Shown piece after piece: positions 1 through 8,065 of a stretch of 19,223 nt of DNA. The notes beneath the pieces are model-generated. The model was not told where the DNA came from, searched no databases, and saw only the letters and a list, made by a program, of their open reading frames with translations. The first letter of the stretch is position 1, and every line of letters starts with the position of its first letter. The DNA is taken from positions 1 to 19,223 of the forward strand of contig CAYGZC010000110.1 in the NCBI GenBank assembly GCA_964354225.1. Direction: 5' to 3'. The position numbers and the translations under genes were made by a program. The DNA comes from CAYGZC01 sp964354225 (lineage in GTDB: Bacteria; Bacteroidota; Ignavibacteria; UBA10030; SZUA-254).

Positions 1-445
1 AATCTTTATCAGAATCATTTTTGGGATTAAAGAATACGATACCAGCACCGCCAAATAAATATGGCAAAAACTTGCCATTCTTTACAGGTTGAAAAACGAG
101 TCGTAAATCGAGAGGATATAAATATGATGTGAAAAATATATCTCGGAATGATTCAGTTTCACTATCTTTAATTTTTGTTCTAATTGTAGCTTCAACTGAA
201 CCAATGCCGATGCCAGCTTCGAGCGCAACACTAGTGGAAGGATAGTAACGGAAAAAAGCTCGGGCGACAGGTGATTCTTTTTTACTAATCATTAGATCAG
301 TTTTCGGATACTCAATACCGAAAGATACACCAATGCCATAAGGATATGTTGTATCCTGAGAAAAACCTGTTGTTATCGCCAACGCGTATATGAGGGGAAA
401 ACAGAGATAATATTTTGGTTTAACCATAGTCGATAGTATAATCAT
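1..445 (-). CDS. Outer-membrane beta-barrel-like protein, 5' part only
   Basis: The minus strand is open from an ATG at 445 to the window edge, about 148 codons, so the C-terminus is missing. A second in-frame ATG at 427 gives a more compact N-terminus (MVKPKYYLCFPLIYAL, then ITTGFSQ), which reads as a Sec signal peptide with cleavage near the SQ-D junction. I cannot decide between the two starts, since neither has a clear Shine-Dalgarno site. After the signal the protein alternates Gly/aromatic-rich strands (for example YPYGIGVSFGIEYP, VALEAGIGIGSVEA and LPYLFGGAGIVFF), as expected for transmembrane beta-strands. Exact family and function are not recognised. It lies 100 bases downstream of rho on the same strand and may be transcribed separately. 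Confidence 0.7.
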   Translation of the reverse strand, partial: MIILSTMVKPKYYLCFPLIYALAITTGFSQDTTYPYGIGVSFGIEYPKTDLMISKKESPVARAFFRYYPSTSVALEAGIGIGSVEATIRTKIKDSETESFRDIFFTSYLYPLDLRLVFQPVKNGKFLPYLFGGAGIVFFNPKNDSDKD

Positions 446-545
446 GTTCTATATGGAATAGACCAATTTAAGATTTGATAGCGATAAAGTCAAGCTTTAT
501 ATGCGGCACATCGAATTTTTGATATTATTAATGCCTTTGCGTACA

Positions 546-1799
546 TTAGCTATTCATTGAACGCAAGAATTCTTTATTCGACTTCGTTCCGCGCATCTTT
601 TCAATGAGAAAATCCATTGCTTCGACTGTTGAAAAATCGCTTAGCAATTTTCTGAGAATCCAAACACGGCTTAGTTCGTCAGAATCGAGAAGGAGTTCTT
701 CCTTTCGTGTTCCAGATCGATTAACATCCATAGCGGGAAATATGCGTTTGTCGCTCAACTTACGATCGAGAATTATTTCCATATTTCCAGTACCTTTGAA
801 CTCCTCAAAGATTACTTCATCCATCCTGCTGCCTGTTTCAATTAGTGCAGTGGCAATTATAGTAAGACTGCCACCCTCTTCAACGTTTCTTGCCGCACCA
901 AAGAACCTCTTTGGACGATGGAGTGCATTTGCATCCACACCTCCTGAAAGTATCTTACCACTGTGTGGAACAACAGTATTATGAGCACGAGCCAAACGTG
1001 TGATGCTATCGAGCAAGATCACAACATCTTTTTTTGTCTCAACTAATCGTTTTGCTTTCTCGTGAACCATATCGGCAACTTGAACGTGACGCTCTGGTTG
1101 TTCGTCGAACGTTGAGCTGATGACTTCGGCGTTCACCGATCTTTCCATATCAGTCACTTCTTCGGGTCTTTCGTCAATCAGCAAAACTATCAGCACAACT
1201 TCAGGATGATTACGAAGTATACTGTTTGCGATTTTTTGTAGAAGAATTGTTTTCCCTGCTTTCGGTGGTGATACAATCATACCGCGCTGACCTTTACCCA
1301 GTGGAGAAAGTAAATCCATAATGCGCATGGAGTATTCTCCAGGTGCTGTCTCAAGGTGGAGACGGTTGTTGGGATAAAGCGGTGTAAGATTATCGAAAAG
1401 AACGCGATCGCGGATTGCATCAGGATTTTCGTCATTCGCTGCTTCTACCCGTAAGAGAGCAAAAAATCGTTCTCCTTCTTTAGGTGGTCTAACCTGACCA
1501 CTGACAGTATCGCCAGTCCGTAAGCTGAATTTCTTGATCTGTGATGGTGATACATAAATATCGTCCGGCGATGGCAAATAATTATAATCTACAGATCGTA
1601 AAAAACCGTATCCATCGGGCAAAGTTTCAAGAACTCCTTTGCTAAAAGTCAGTCCATCCTTTTCTGTTTGTGCCTCAAGAATTTTAAATATCAGCTCCTG
1701 CTTCCGCAGATCGGTATAGCCGGTGATATTCATCTCTTTGGCAATCTTTGTAAGATCAGCGATTTTTTTTGATTTTAGTTCTGCAATGTCCATTGGCAT
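546..1799 (-). CDS. rho: Transcription termination factor Rho
   Basis: Encodes a hexameric RNA-dependent ATPase that terminates transcription at Rho-dependent sites, 417 residues, close to the usual core length with no large N-terminal insertion. Order of parts: N-terminal helical Rho_N region (about 4-45), cold-shock-like primary RNA-binding domain with an RNP1-like DGYGFLR (62-68), then the RecA-type motor. Walker A is GMIVSPPKAGKT (173-184), Walker B ends in VVILLDS (259-265), the Q-loop lies around GKILSGG (281-287), and the R-loop is near SRMDEVIFEEFKGTGN (324-339). The arginine finger is expected at R365 in NRSGTRKEE. The residues that bind bicyclomycin in the E. coli enzyme look conserved. 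The ATG at 1799 follows AAGGAAGT by 9 bases, a good ribosome site. It is the last gene of the minus-strand unit, 230 bases after folC, so it may also have its own promoter. Confidence 0.98.
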   Translation of the reverse strand: MPMDIAELKSKKIADLTKIAKEMNITGYTDLRKQELIFKILEAQTEKDGLTFSKGVLETLPDGYGFLRSVDYNYLPSPDDIYVSPSQIKKFSLRTGDTVSGQVRPPKEGERFFALLRVEAANDENPDAIRDRVLFDNLTPLYPNNRLHLETAPGEYSMRIMDLLSPLGKGQRGMIVSPPKAGKTILLQKIANSILRNHPEVVLIVLLIDERPEEVTDMERSVNAEVISSTFDEQPERHVQVADMVHEKAKRLVETKKDVVILLDSITRLARAHNTVVPHSGKILSGGVDANALHRPKRFFGAARNVEEGGSLTIIATALIETGSRMDEVIFEEFKGTGNMEIILDRKLSDKRIFPAMDVNRSGTRKEELLLDSDELSRVWILRKLLSDFSTVEAMDFLIEKMRGTKSNKEFLRSMNS

Positions 1800-1946
1800 G
1801 GTATTATTACTTCCTTGATTGATTTATAAAATTAATATGGAAAAAACTTATGATAGAAATTTAAGGGTTGACAATTCTTGATACCCTATTTGTTAATTGA
1901 GGATTTACAAATATTGATGTGTTCTATGGTGGTTTACATTACCGCG

Positions 1947-1965
1947 ACACGATATGTTCTCGTGT
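1947..1965. other. Small inverted repeat between folC and rho
   Basis: ACACGA (1947-1952) and TCGTGT (1960-1965) form a perfect 6-base-pair stem around a 7-base loop. On the minus strand it would lie in the leader of rho with no U-tract after it, so it is not a convincing terminator for folC. On the plus strand it is followed by a T-rich stretch, but no plus-strand gene ends there. A structured rho leader is possible, but this is inference. The remainder of the 230-base gap is AT-rich and shows nothing else I can support. Confidence 0.3.
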
Positions 1966-2029
1966 TTCCTCTTTATAATTACTTGAAATATAAATTCTTT
2001 ATTTAAAAAAGTCAAGTTCTTATTTCAAT

Positions 2030-3316
2030 TTATTTTATGAATTTTAAAGTTTCACCAACTACATAATGCGAGCCAGTGACTAGTATCGGTTCAACCTTGC
2101 GGGCTTCTTGACGCGCAATTTGAAATCCTTTCGCAACAGTTTCACCATTAATCGCAATAATAGACTGTTTTTGGAATTCAGACATAATACTCTGAGTGTT
2201 GAGGGCACGGTCAATCTGTGGAGAAACTGCTATTCCAACACGAATTAACGGCTTTATCGACTCTATCATCTTTTGATAAGCTTTGTCTCGCATTACTCCA
2301 AATACAACAATGAGCTTCCCAACTATAAGTTTCCTAAGCATATTGGCTAAAACTTCCATACCGTCAGGATTGTGGGCAACATCCGCTATGAGCAGAGGTG
2401 TACCTTTTATAACCTCCATACGCCCCCTCAACCCTGAATATTTTTGGATCGATGATAATCCTTCAACAATACGGCTCATTTTTATTTTAGAAAAACCCTC
2501 AATGTATTTTACATATTCTACGGCAGCCAAAGCAAGCTGAAGATTATCCAATTGATGCTCACCACCGAGGGATAGGAAAAGATTATTGTACTGATTTCGA
2601 TTGGTGGCAACCTTCATCGTCAAACCGTTTAGCGAACTTTTAATCAAAGCTACTGAAGAGATATCAGAGCTATGAAATATTTTTGATTGATTTATTTTTG
2701 CTATCGTTCTTAACACAGCAAATGCCTGTCGATCTTTTGTACCTGTGATACATGGAATAAAAGGTTTGATAATCCCACCCTTCTCTGATGCGATTCTTGA
2801 ATATGTTATACCAAGGTGTTCGGTATGCTCAATTCCAATATTCGTTATAACACTTAGTAAAGGTGTAATTATGTTCGTTGCATCCAATCGTCCACCCAAA
2901 CCTGTTTCGATCACAGCTACATCGACTTTTTTATCCGCAAAATATTGGAATGCAATCGCAGTTGTCGCTTCAAAAAAAGTTATCTTGTATTTTTCGATAA
3001 CGGTTCTGAGGATTTTTGTATAATAAATAATTTCTTGTGCGGATATCTTTTGACCGTCGATTCGTATTCGCTCGGAAAAATCGATGAGGTGTGGGGATGT
3101 GTATAATCCTGTCCGATACCTCGATGCTGTAAGAATCGATGCTATCATCGATGAAGTAGAACCTTTGCCATTTGTTCCGGCAATATGAATGGATGGAAAA
3201 TGATTCTCAGGATTGCCTAAATATCGGAGTAATATTTCAATATTTTTAAGTCCAACCTTTATCCCAAACATTTGCAGGTTAAAGAGAAAACGTTTTGTTG
3301 CTTGATATTCTGTCAC
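2030..3316 (-). CDS. folC: Dihydrofolate synthase / folylpolyglutamate synthase
   Basis: Encodes a Mur-ligase-type enzyme that adds glutamate to dihydropteroate and/or to reduced folates in an ATP-dependent reaction, in the cytoplasm. The 428-residue length is normal. The P-loop is GTNGKGST (47-54), the second family signature is ETGLGGRLDATN (137-148), the metal/ATP region contains NIGIEHTEHLG (159-169), and the C-terminal domain has VAHNPDGM. The start codon is GTG at 3316, giving the expected N-terminus a few residues before the first helix. No Shine-Dalgarno site is visible. It starts 22 bases after pyrD on the same strand, so co-transcription is likely. Whether it has one or both activities cannot be told from sequence alone. 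Confidence 0.96.
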   Translation of the reverse strand: MTEYQATKRFLFNLQMFGIKVGLKNIEILLRYLGNPENHFPSIHIAGTNGKGSTSSMIASILTASRYRTGLYTSPHLIDFSERIRIDGQKISAQEIIYYTKILRTVIEKYKITFFEATTAIAFQYFADKKVDVAVIETGLGGRLDATNIITPLLSVITNIGIEHTEHLGITYSRIASEKGGIIKPFIPCITGTKDRQAFAVLRTIAKINQSKIFHSSDISSVALIKSSLNGLTMKVATNRNQYNNLFLSLGGEHQLDNLQLALAAVEYVKYIEGFSKIKMSRIVEGLSSIQKYSGLRGRMEVIKGTPLLIADVAHNPDGMEVLANMLRKLIVGKLIVVFGVMRDKAYQKMIESIKPLIRVGIAVSPQIDRALNTQSIMSEFQKQSIIAINGETVAKGFQIARQEARKVEPILVTGSHYVVGETLKFIK

Positions 3317-3338
3317 AAAAAAATATTTCTTAAAAGAA

Positions 3339-4250
3339 TTAAACCTTTAAAGCTCCAACCAGCTTACTGACTGAGTCGACATTATTCTGTTCGCAATAGT
3401 GAGAGATTCCAGCGGCAATTTTTATTCCGATAGAGGGATCGATAAAATTTGCAGTACCAATCTGAACTGCAGTAGCACCAACAAGCAGAAATTCGATTGC
3501 ATCATCTGCCGACATAATTCCACCCACACCGATTATCGGTATCTTAACAGATTTTGCAACTTCATAAACTTTAGCAAGTGCGATTGGCTTGACAGCCGGT
3601 CCCGATAATCCACCCGTGACGGTCGAAAGCTTAGATTTCCAAGTTTTAATGTCCACTGCCATCCCGACTACCGTATTCATTATAGAAACAGCATCAGCCC
3701 CTACCTCGGCTACCGCACGAGCAAACTTCGAAATTCGAGTAACATTAGGTGTAAGTTTAACAATAAGGGTTTTATTTGTTAGTTTCCGCATCCGAGAAGT
3801 AATTTCCGAGATCAGATACACACTTGTGCCGAAAATCAATCCACCTTCCTTCACATTCGGACACGACACATTAATCTCATATCCATCAATACCTTCTTGT
3901 TCTTCCAAGAGTGAAAGCACTGTGCAATATTCCTCTACAGAGCTGGCTGCAATATTCACGATCAGCGTTGTATTAACCGCACGGAGATAAGGAAGTTTCT
4001 CGCCAATGAATTTTTTTACACCGATATTCGCCAAACCAATTGAGTTAAGCATACCGCTCGCTGTTTCAACGATGCGTGGTGGAGGATTTCCATCCCACGG
4101 ATTTAATGAAAGCGATTTTGTGATGATACCACCGAGCTTATCGAGAGTGACAAAATCTTTGCACTCATCACCATAACCAAATGTTCCGGATGCGACAAGA
4201 ACAGGATTCTTAAGCTTCATTTTACCGATGATTATCTCAGTGTTAACCAT
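3339..4250 (-). CDS. pyrD: Dihydroorotate dehydrogenase B, catalytic subunit (class 1B)
   Basis: Encodes the FMN-containing subunit that oxidises dihydroorotate to orotate in pyrimidine synthesis, 303 residues, standard for class 1 enzymes. Visible motifs are PVLVASGTFGYG (16-27), the SLSLNPWDGNPPPRIVET loop (46-63), MLNSIGLAN (67-75), and NVSCPNVKEGG (127-137), in which C130 is the catalytic base typical of class 1 rather than the serine of class 2. Also seen are KLTPNVT (165-171), NTVVGMAVD (192-200), GGLSGPAVKP (213-222) and the FMN phosphate site GVGGI with GATAVQIGTA. The ATG overlaps the end of pyrK by 8 bases. This tight coupling with the electron-transfer subunit supports class 1B, the NAD-linked heterotetramer. 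Confidence 0.97.
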   Translation of the reverse strand: MVNTEIIIGKMKLKNPVLVASGTFGYGDECKDFVTLDKLGGIITKSLSLNPWDGNPPPRIVETASGMLNSIGLANIGVKKFIGEKLPYLRAVNTTLIVNIAASSVEEYCTVLSLLEEQEGIDGYEINVSCPNVKEGGLIFGTSVYLISEITSRMRKLTNKTLIVKLTPNVTRISKFARAVAEVGADAVSIMNTVVGMAVDIKTWKSKLSTVTGGLSGPAVKPIALAKVYEVAKSVKIPIIGVGGIMSADDAIEFLLVGATAVQIGTANFIDPSIGIKIAAGISHYCEQNNVDSVSKLVGALKV

Positions 4251-5019
4251 TCATAAGCATCCTTATCGTACCAACATCGAATACCGGCCCATCCTTGCAA
4301 ACGAGCGCGTACTTCTTTTCATTATTAATTAATTCTACAGGACAACCTTGACAGATACCGACTCCGCAAGCCATTACACTTTCCAAAGATATTTCGCATG
4401 GAATATTAAACTCTTTTGTAAGAGCCGAAATACTATTTAACATTGCCGGAGGTCCACAGGCGAACATCTTCGGTTTTGCAAATTTATTTTTCAGCAAATG
4501 AGATCTAAGCAGATCAACAACGGTTCCATTATAACCAGCAGAGCCATCATCGGTAGCAGTATATAAATTCTCAAGATAATGCGATATTAACTGGATGGAA
4601 GTCCGTGCACCAAGATATGTTACGATTTTTTTTGAGATGCCCTTTATTGCAGAAGTTAAAATTGGAAGAGCCGCTACTCCCATACCTCCTCCAACAATTA
4701 AAGCAGTTTCGTAATCATCAATAATTTTAAATTGATTTCCCAGTGGACCAATGATATCCAGTGTATCACCAATCTTTTTTTGAGATAGGATTGTTGTGCC
4801 AGTACCAACAACGTTGAAAATTATTTTAATATCATCACCAACTACATGATAGATGCTGAAGGGACGCCGAAGAAGGGGTAAAGAATAATCACTAACTTTG
4901 ATGTTGATGAATTGACCGGCTTTTGTTTTTAAAGCAATCTCAGGTGCTTTAATATTCATCACCCAGATACCCGGTGCAACATTTTGGAGAGAAGTAATGG
5001 GAGAGATAGTTTGAATCAT
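4243..5019 (-). CDS. pyrK: Dihydroorotate dehydrogenase B, electron-transfer subunit
   Basis: Encodes the FAD- and [2Fe-2S]-containing partner of PyrD that passes electrons from dihydroorotate oxidation to NAD+. It is 258 residues, typical for the family. The ferredoxin-reductase-like fold shows the FAD-binding RRPFSIY (51-57), the nucleotide-binding GGGMGVAALP (110-119) and CGPPAML (188-194). The iron-sulphur ligands are C218, C223, C226 and C241 in the CGVGICQGC...C pattern. The ATG start at 5019 lacks a clear Shine-Dalgarno site and is 29 bases after the upstream TPR gene. An 8-base overlap with pyrD suggests coupled translation and balanced subunits. Soluble hydrogenase or sulfhydrogenase gamma subunits are related, but the neighbour makes PyrK the clear choice. 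Confidence 0.96.
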   Translation of the reverse strand: MIQTISPITSLQNVAPGIWVMNIKAPEIALKTKAGQFINIKVSDYSLPLLRRPFSIYHVVGDDIKIIFNVVGTGTTILSQKKIGDTLDIIGPLGNQFKIIDDYETALIVGGGMGVAALPILTSAIKGISKKIVTYLGARTSIQLISHYLENLYTATDDGSAGYNGTVVDLLRSHLLKNKFAKPKMFACGPPAMLNSISALTKEFNIPCEISLESVMACGVGICQGCPVELINNEKKYALVCKDGPVFDVGTIRMLMNG

Positions 5020-5048
5020 GAACTAAATGACTAACTTAGGAATCGGTT

Positions 5049-7973
5049 TTAATTGCCGCCGCCGCCATCATCATCTTCATCTTCTTCAGGTGGTGTTTCT
5101 TCATCTGGATCTTGCTCATCCGGATTTATATCGATTTCTTGATCTTTTCCTTTGAGCGGTTGATCAATCTTTTGTTGATCTTTTTCACGCGATTTGTCTA
5201 TGTCTTCGGTCTTTTGTCTGCTCGTCTCTGTTTTTGCAACAGGTTGAATTTCCTTTACCTTAACGAATTGCTGTAAACTTTTGGGGTCTTCCTTGACGGC
5301 AACTTTTGATTTCACTTCAGTGGCATAAACCGATGTGGGATATTCTTTTATTAACTTCTTGTATATTGAGGTTGCGCTATCATTGTCAACAACGACCGTT
5401 TCCAGTATCCATCCAATAGCATAAAGCGCTTTTGGCACTAAAGTAGAATTTGGATAAAGCTTCACCACTTGATCAAACTTATGCAACGCTTTCTTTGTCT
5501 CTCCCGATTGAAATAATTCCAAAGCACTGCGATATACGGAATCTGCCTGATTGATGTCGGTGGAAGTTATCTCCATTCCAAGAATTTTCTTAACTTGATC
5601 TGCATACTCGGTCTTGTCGTATTGACTTAAAATAATTTTGTACAACGAATCTACCATGGAAGTATCATTTTCCGTGCGATAAATTTCCGCCATTGCATAA
5701 TAAGCTCGCGGAGTCAATATCGATGATGGATAATCTTGCACCAACGACTTATACCACGCAAGCGCAGAGTCTGATAAATTCATTTCAAGAAAGAGCAAAC
5801 CAGCTAATTCAAATTCAGTTCTTGCAATAAGATTCTTCAGAGAATCAGGGGATAATTTTATTAAGGAAACCGATAAAGCGGTATTTTTTGCACTCTCTAA
5901 ACTATCCTTACTACCTTTTGTTGGCATTTCCTCCTTAACTTTGTTCGTAATAACTTCACTGATTTTTTTTTGATTCAATCCCTTCTTGAGCGAATCGATT
6001 TTACCGGCGTTTTGTCCATCAAGTATGGTCGAAACTATTGTATCTTTCCCATTGACATTTTGTGTTATTGCAGTCTTCTGTTGAATCGGCACATCCTTTG
6101 TTGTTATATTAGAATCAGCAGAAGTTTGAATTGCTTCAAGTTTCTTTTGCTCAATTTCTTCATTAAATTTCTTTTTCCCTTGAGCTATAAATTTTTCTTC
6201 GATGTTAAGGTTATGATTCAGAGGAGGGATTATCAGGATCAATTTGGGTTTGATTTGATCAGGGTCTGTAATCTTATCATGATTGCGCTCGTATATTTTT
6301 CTCCAAAGTAAAGGATTATCGTAAACATCCTTCTTCTTGGCAATGTTCCATAAACATTCACGATCATTTTCCCATGTGCCAACAATGTAAGTTTTTTCTT
6401 TTGTGCTGTCATCCTTTGGAATAATATTCCTTTGGGATGATGCCAACAAAGTATCTTCCAGCTTTTCAAGTTGCTGTTCCTTCTTTTCAGTTATGATTGG
6501 TTTTATCGATGCACTTTTAAGTTTGGAAGAATCATTTTGTGGCTGCGAATATTCAGCCGATGTTTTAATTGTCGACTTTGAAGGATTATCTGCATCATCA
6601 AGGTTTTTTAAATTGGCTGTACGAACTGTGTCTAATGTCCGATGTGTAGAATCCGTAATGGTGTGTGCAATATTTTTAAATTTTGTCGAATCAACATTTG
6701 AGTGTATAGAATCAGCCCTTGCATTTATCGTGTCTGGGTGGAGTGCATTATTGAGAAGACTGTCATATTTTGATAAATTCTCGTAATGTTTAAAATAATT
6801 TGTGAGGTAAGCTGTCTTGCGCTGGGCAAGCGGTGTAATCTCGGACGCCGCATATTCATTCTTAGCTTTATCATAAAATGTGCGAGCTAATTTTAGGTTC
6901 AAGTACTTAGTCTCATATAACAGACCGCGTTGGAAATATCCTTGTGCAGATGCATCGGTACGCTTATACAGCGAATCGATCATCTTAAATAACTCAAAAG
7001 CTTTGGCTGTATCCTCCGTTCTGAGGAAAGTATTTGCAGTTTCCAATTCTACTAATCCACGTTCTTCCGGTTTGAGCTTTTCATCCTTTAATGTTTCAAA
7101 TATATTCAGTGCATTATCGTACTGTTCAGCTTTTGTTAACATCACGCCGTTTTTTAATCGCGATTTGAATTCCTTCGTAATATCGGGTTCATATTGATTC
7201 ACTATTTCATATGATTTTGCTGCTTTCGTGTATTCATTCCGACGCTCATAACACTGTCCTAATTGATAATGTATAATCGCCAACAGTTTATCATCCCCTG
7301 CGACCATTGAAGCATTCTCATACTTCGAAATTACTACTTCATATTCTCCTCGATCAAAATAAATCTGTGCCTCTAACATATAAAGCTCAAGTAGAATATC
7401 ATGCCGCTCAGCTGTTTGAGCTTCGGTAATTATATCCTTAATTTCTCTGAGTACATCATCTTCTTTTTTTGATTGGTATAGTGCTTTTGCTCGCCAGAGT
7501 TTTACATCCAACTGTTGATCACTGTTCGGAAAAGTTTCCACAAACTCTTTAAATTTTCGAATTGCTGTTTCAGTTTCACCCTGATAAACGTAAGACTGAG
7601 CCATCATAAACAGGGAATTTTCGATCCAACCACTCCGGGGAAATAATTGGATAATCTTGTTACACTTTTCAATAACCTTATCGAGTTTATCGGCAGCGCT
7701 TTTTGGAACTGTGTATGCTGCAAAATAATTCGTATCACGATCCTTTTGTGTGGTTTTTTCGATCTCAGAAATTGCATCGGTGAAAAGTTTTCTAGTGTTA
7801 TAATACGTATTAAAATATCCGGTCACATTTTCGTACGTAGAACACCCGATAAAAAAGATGACTAAGGAAAAGAAAACACCCAAATAACAATAAATATAAC
7901 TTTGCTTAGGCAAGTAAGATATCCTTAAAGATTTCAATAACACATCAACATATTCAACATTAGTATGATACAT
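5049..7973 (-). CDS. TPR and LysM-like repeat lipoprotein, SprE/PorW-like
   Basis: Large envelope protein of 974 codons from the ATG at 7973. A hydrophobic stretch (about 28-43) ends in FFIGC-S, a lipobox-like site that would make C44 the lipidated residue. TPR-type helical repeats fill about 95-400, then a Ser/Thr/Lys-rich linker (400-525). A LysM-like module (about 526-585; key residues LWNIAKK, NPLLWRKIYERN, IIPP) suggests peptidoglycan contact. More TPR-like repeats follow (about 715-885), then a charged tail ending in an acidic DEDDDGGGGN. An alternative TTG start at 7913 (codon 21) follows AAGGA by 8-9 bases and would give a more normal lipoprotein signal of 954 residues. The ATG at 7973 has only a GGGGA-like site. 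The CSTYENVTGYFNTYYN start recalls SprE/PorW lipoproteins of Bacteroidota gliding/type IX secretion, but this link is inference. It is the first gene of the pyrK-pyrD-folC-rho unit. Confidence 0.8.
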   Translation of the reverse strand: MYHTNVEYVDVLLKSLRISYLPKQSYIYCYLGVFFSLVIFFIGCSTYENVTGYFNTYYNTRKLFTDAISEIEKTTQKDRDTNYFAAYTVPKSAADKLDKVIEKCNKIIQLFPRSGWIENSLFMMAQSYVYQGETETAIRKFKEFVETFPNSDQQLDVKLWRAKALYQSKKEDDVLREIKDIITEAQTAERHDILLELYMLEAQIYFDRGEYEVVISKYENASMVAGDDKLLAIIHYQLGQCYERRNEYTKAAKSYEIVNQYEPDITKEFKSRLKNGVMLTKAEQYDNALNIFETLKDEKLKPEERGLVELETANTFLRTEDTAKAFELFKMIDSLYKRTDASAQGYFQRGLLYETKYLNLKLARTFYDKAKNEYAASEITPLAQRKTAYLTNYFKHYENLSKYDSLLNNALHPDTINARADSIHSNVDSTKFKNIAHTITDSTHRTLDTVRTANLKNLDDADNPSKSTIKTSAEYSQPQNDSSKLKSASIKPIITEKKEQQLEKLEDTLLASSQRNIIPKDDSTKEKTYIVGTWENDRECLWNIAKKKDVYDNPLLWRKIYERNHDKITDPDQIKPKLILIIPPLNHNLNIEEKFIAQGKKKFNEEIEQKKLEAIQTSADSNITTKDVPIQQKTAITQNVNGKDTIVSTILDGQNAGKIDSLKKGLNQKKISEVITNKVKEEMPTKGSKDSLESAKNTALSVSLIKLSPDSLKNLIARTEFELAGLLFLEMNLSDSALAWYKSLVQDYPSSILTPRAYYAMAEIYRTENDTSMVDSLYKIILSQYDKTEYADQVKKILGMEITSTDINQADSVYRSALELFQSGETKKALHKFDQVVKLYPNSTLVPKALYAIGWILETVVVDNDSATSIYKKLIKEYPTSVYATEVKSKVAVKEDPKSLQQFVKVKEIQPVAKTETSRQKTEDIDKSREKDQQKIDQPLKGKDQEIDINPDEQDPDEETPPEEDEDDDGGGGN

Positions 7974-8065
7974 AAAAATTCCCCGAAAAGCAACGTTACC
8001 TCTAATTTGCGATTCTCTTATTCATTCCTTATTTTCTAATAATATTTTGGGAAGCTTTCGTTAAT

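Noticed and set aside
484..500. ATAAAG/CTTTAT hairpin after rho as a terminator
   Set aside because: The stem is six AT-rich pairs with no following U-tract on the minus strand; too weak to call.
1868..1896. TTGACA with TGTTAA 17 bases later as a plus-strand promoter
   Set aside because: The -10 match is poor and no plus-strand gene lies downstream; folC and rho are both on the minus strand.
7974..8065. Specific promoter calls in the divergent gap before comM
   Set aside because: TTGCGA (8007-8012) and TAATAT (8040-8045) are present but spaced too far apart; no pair good enough to annotate.
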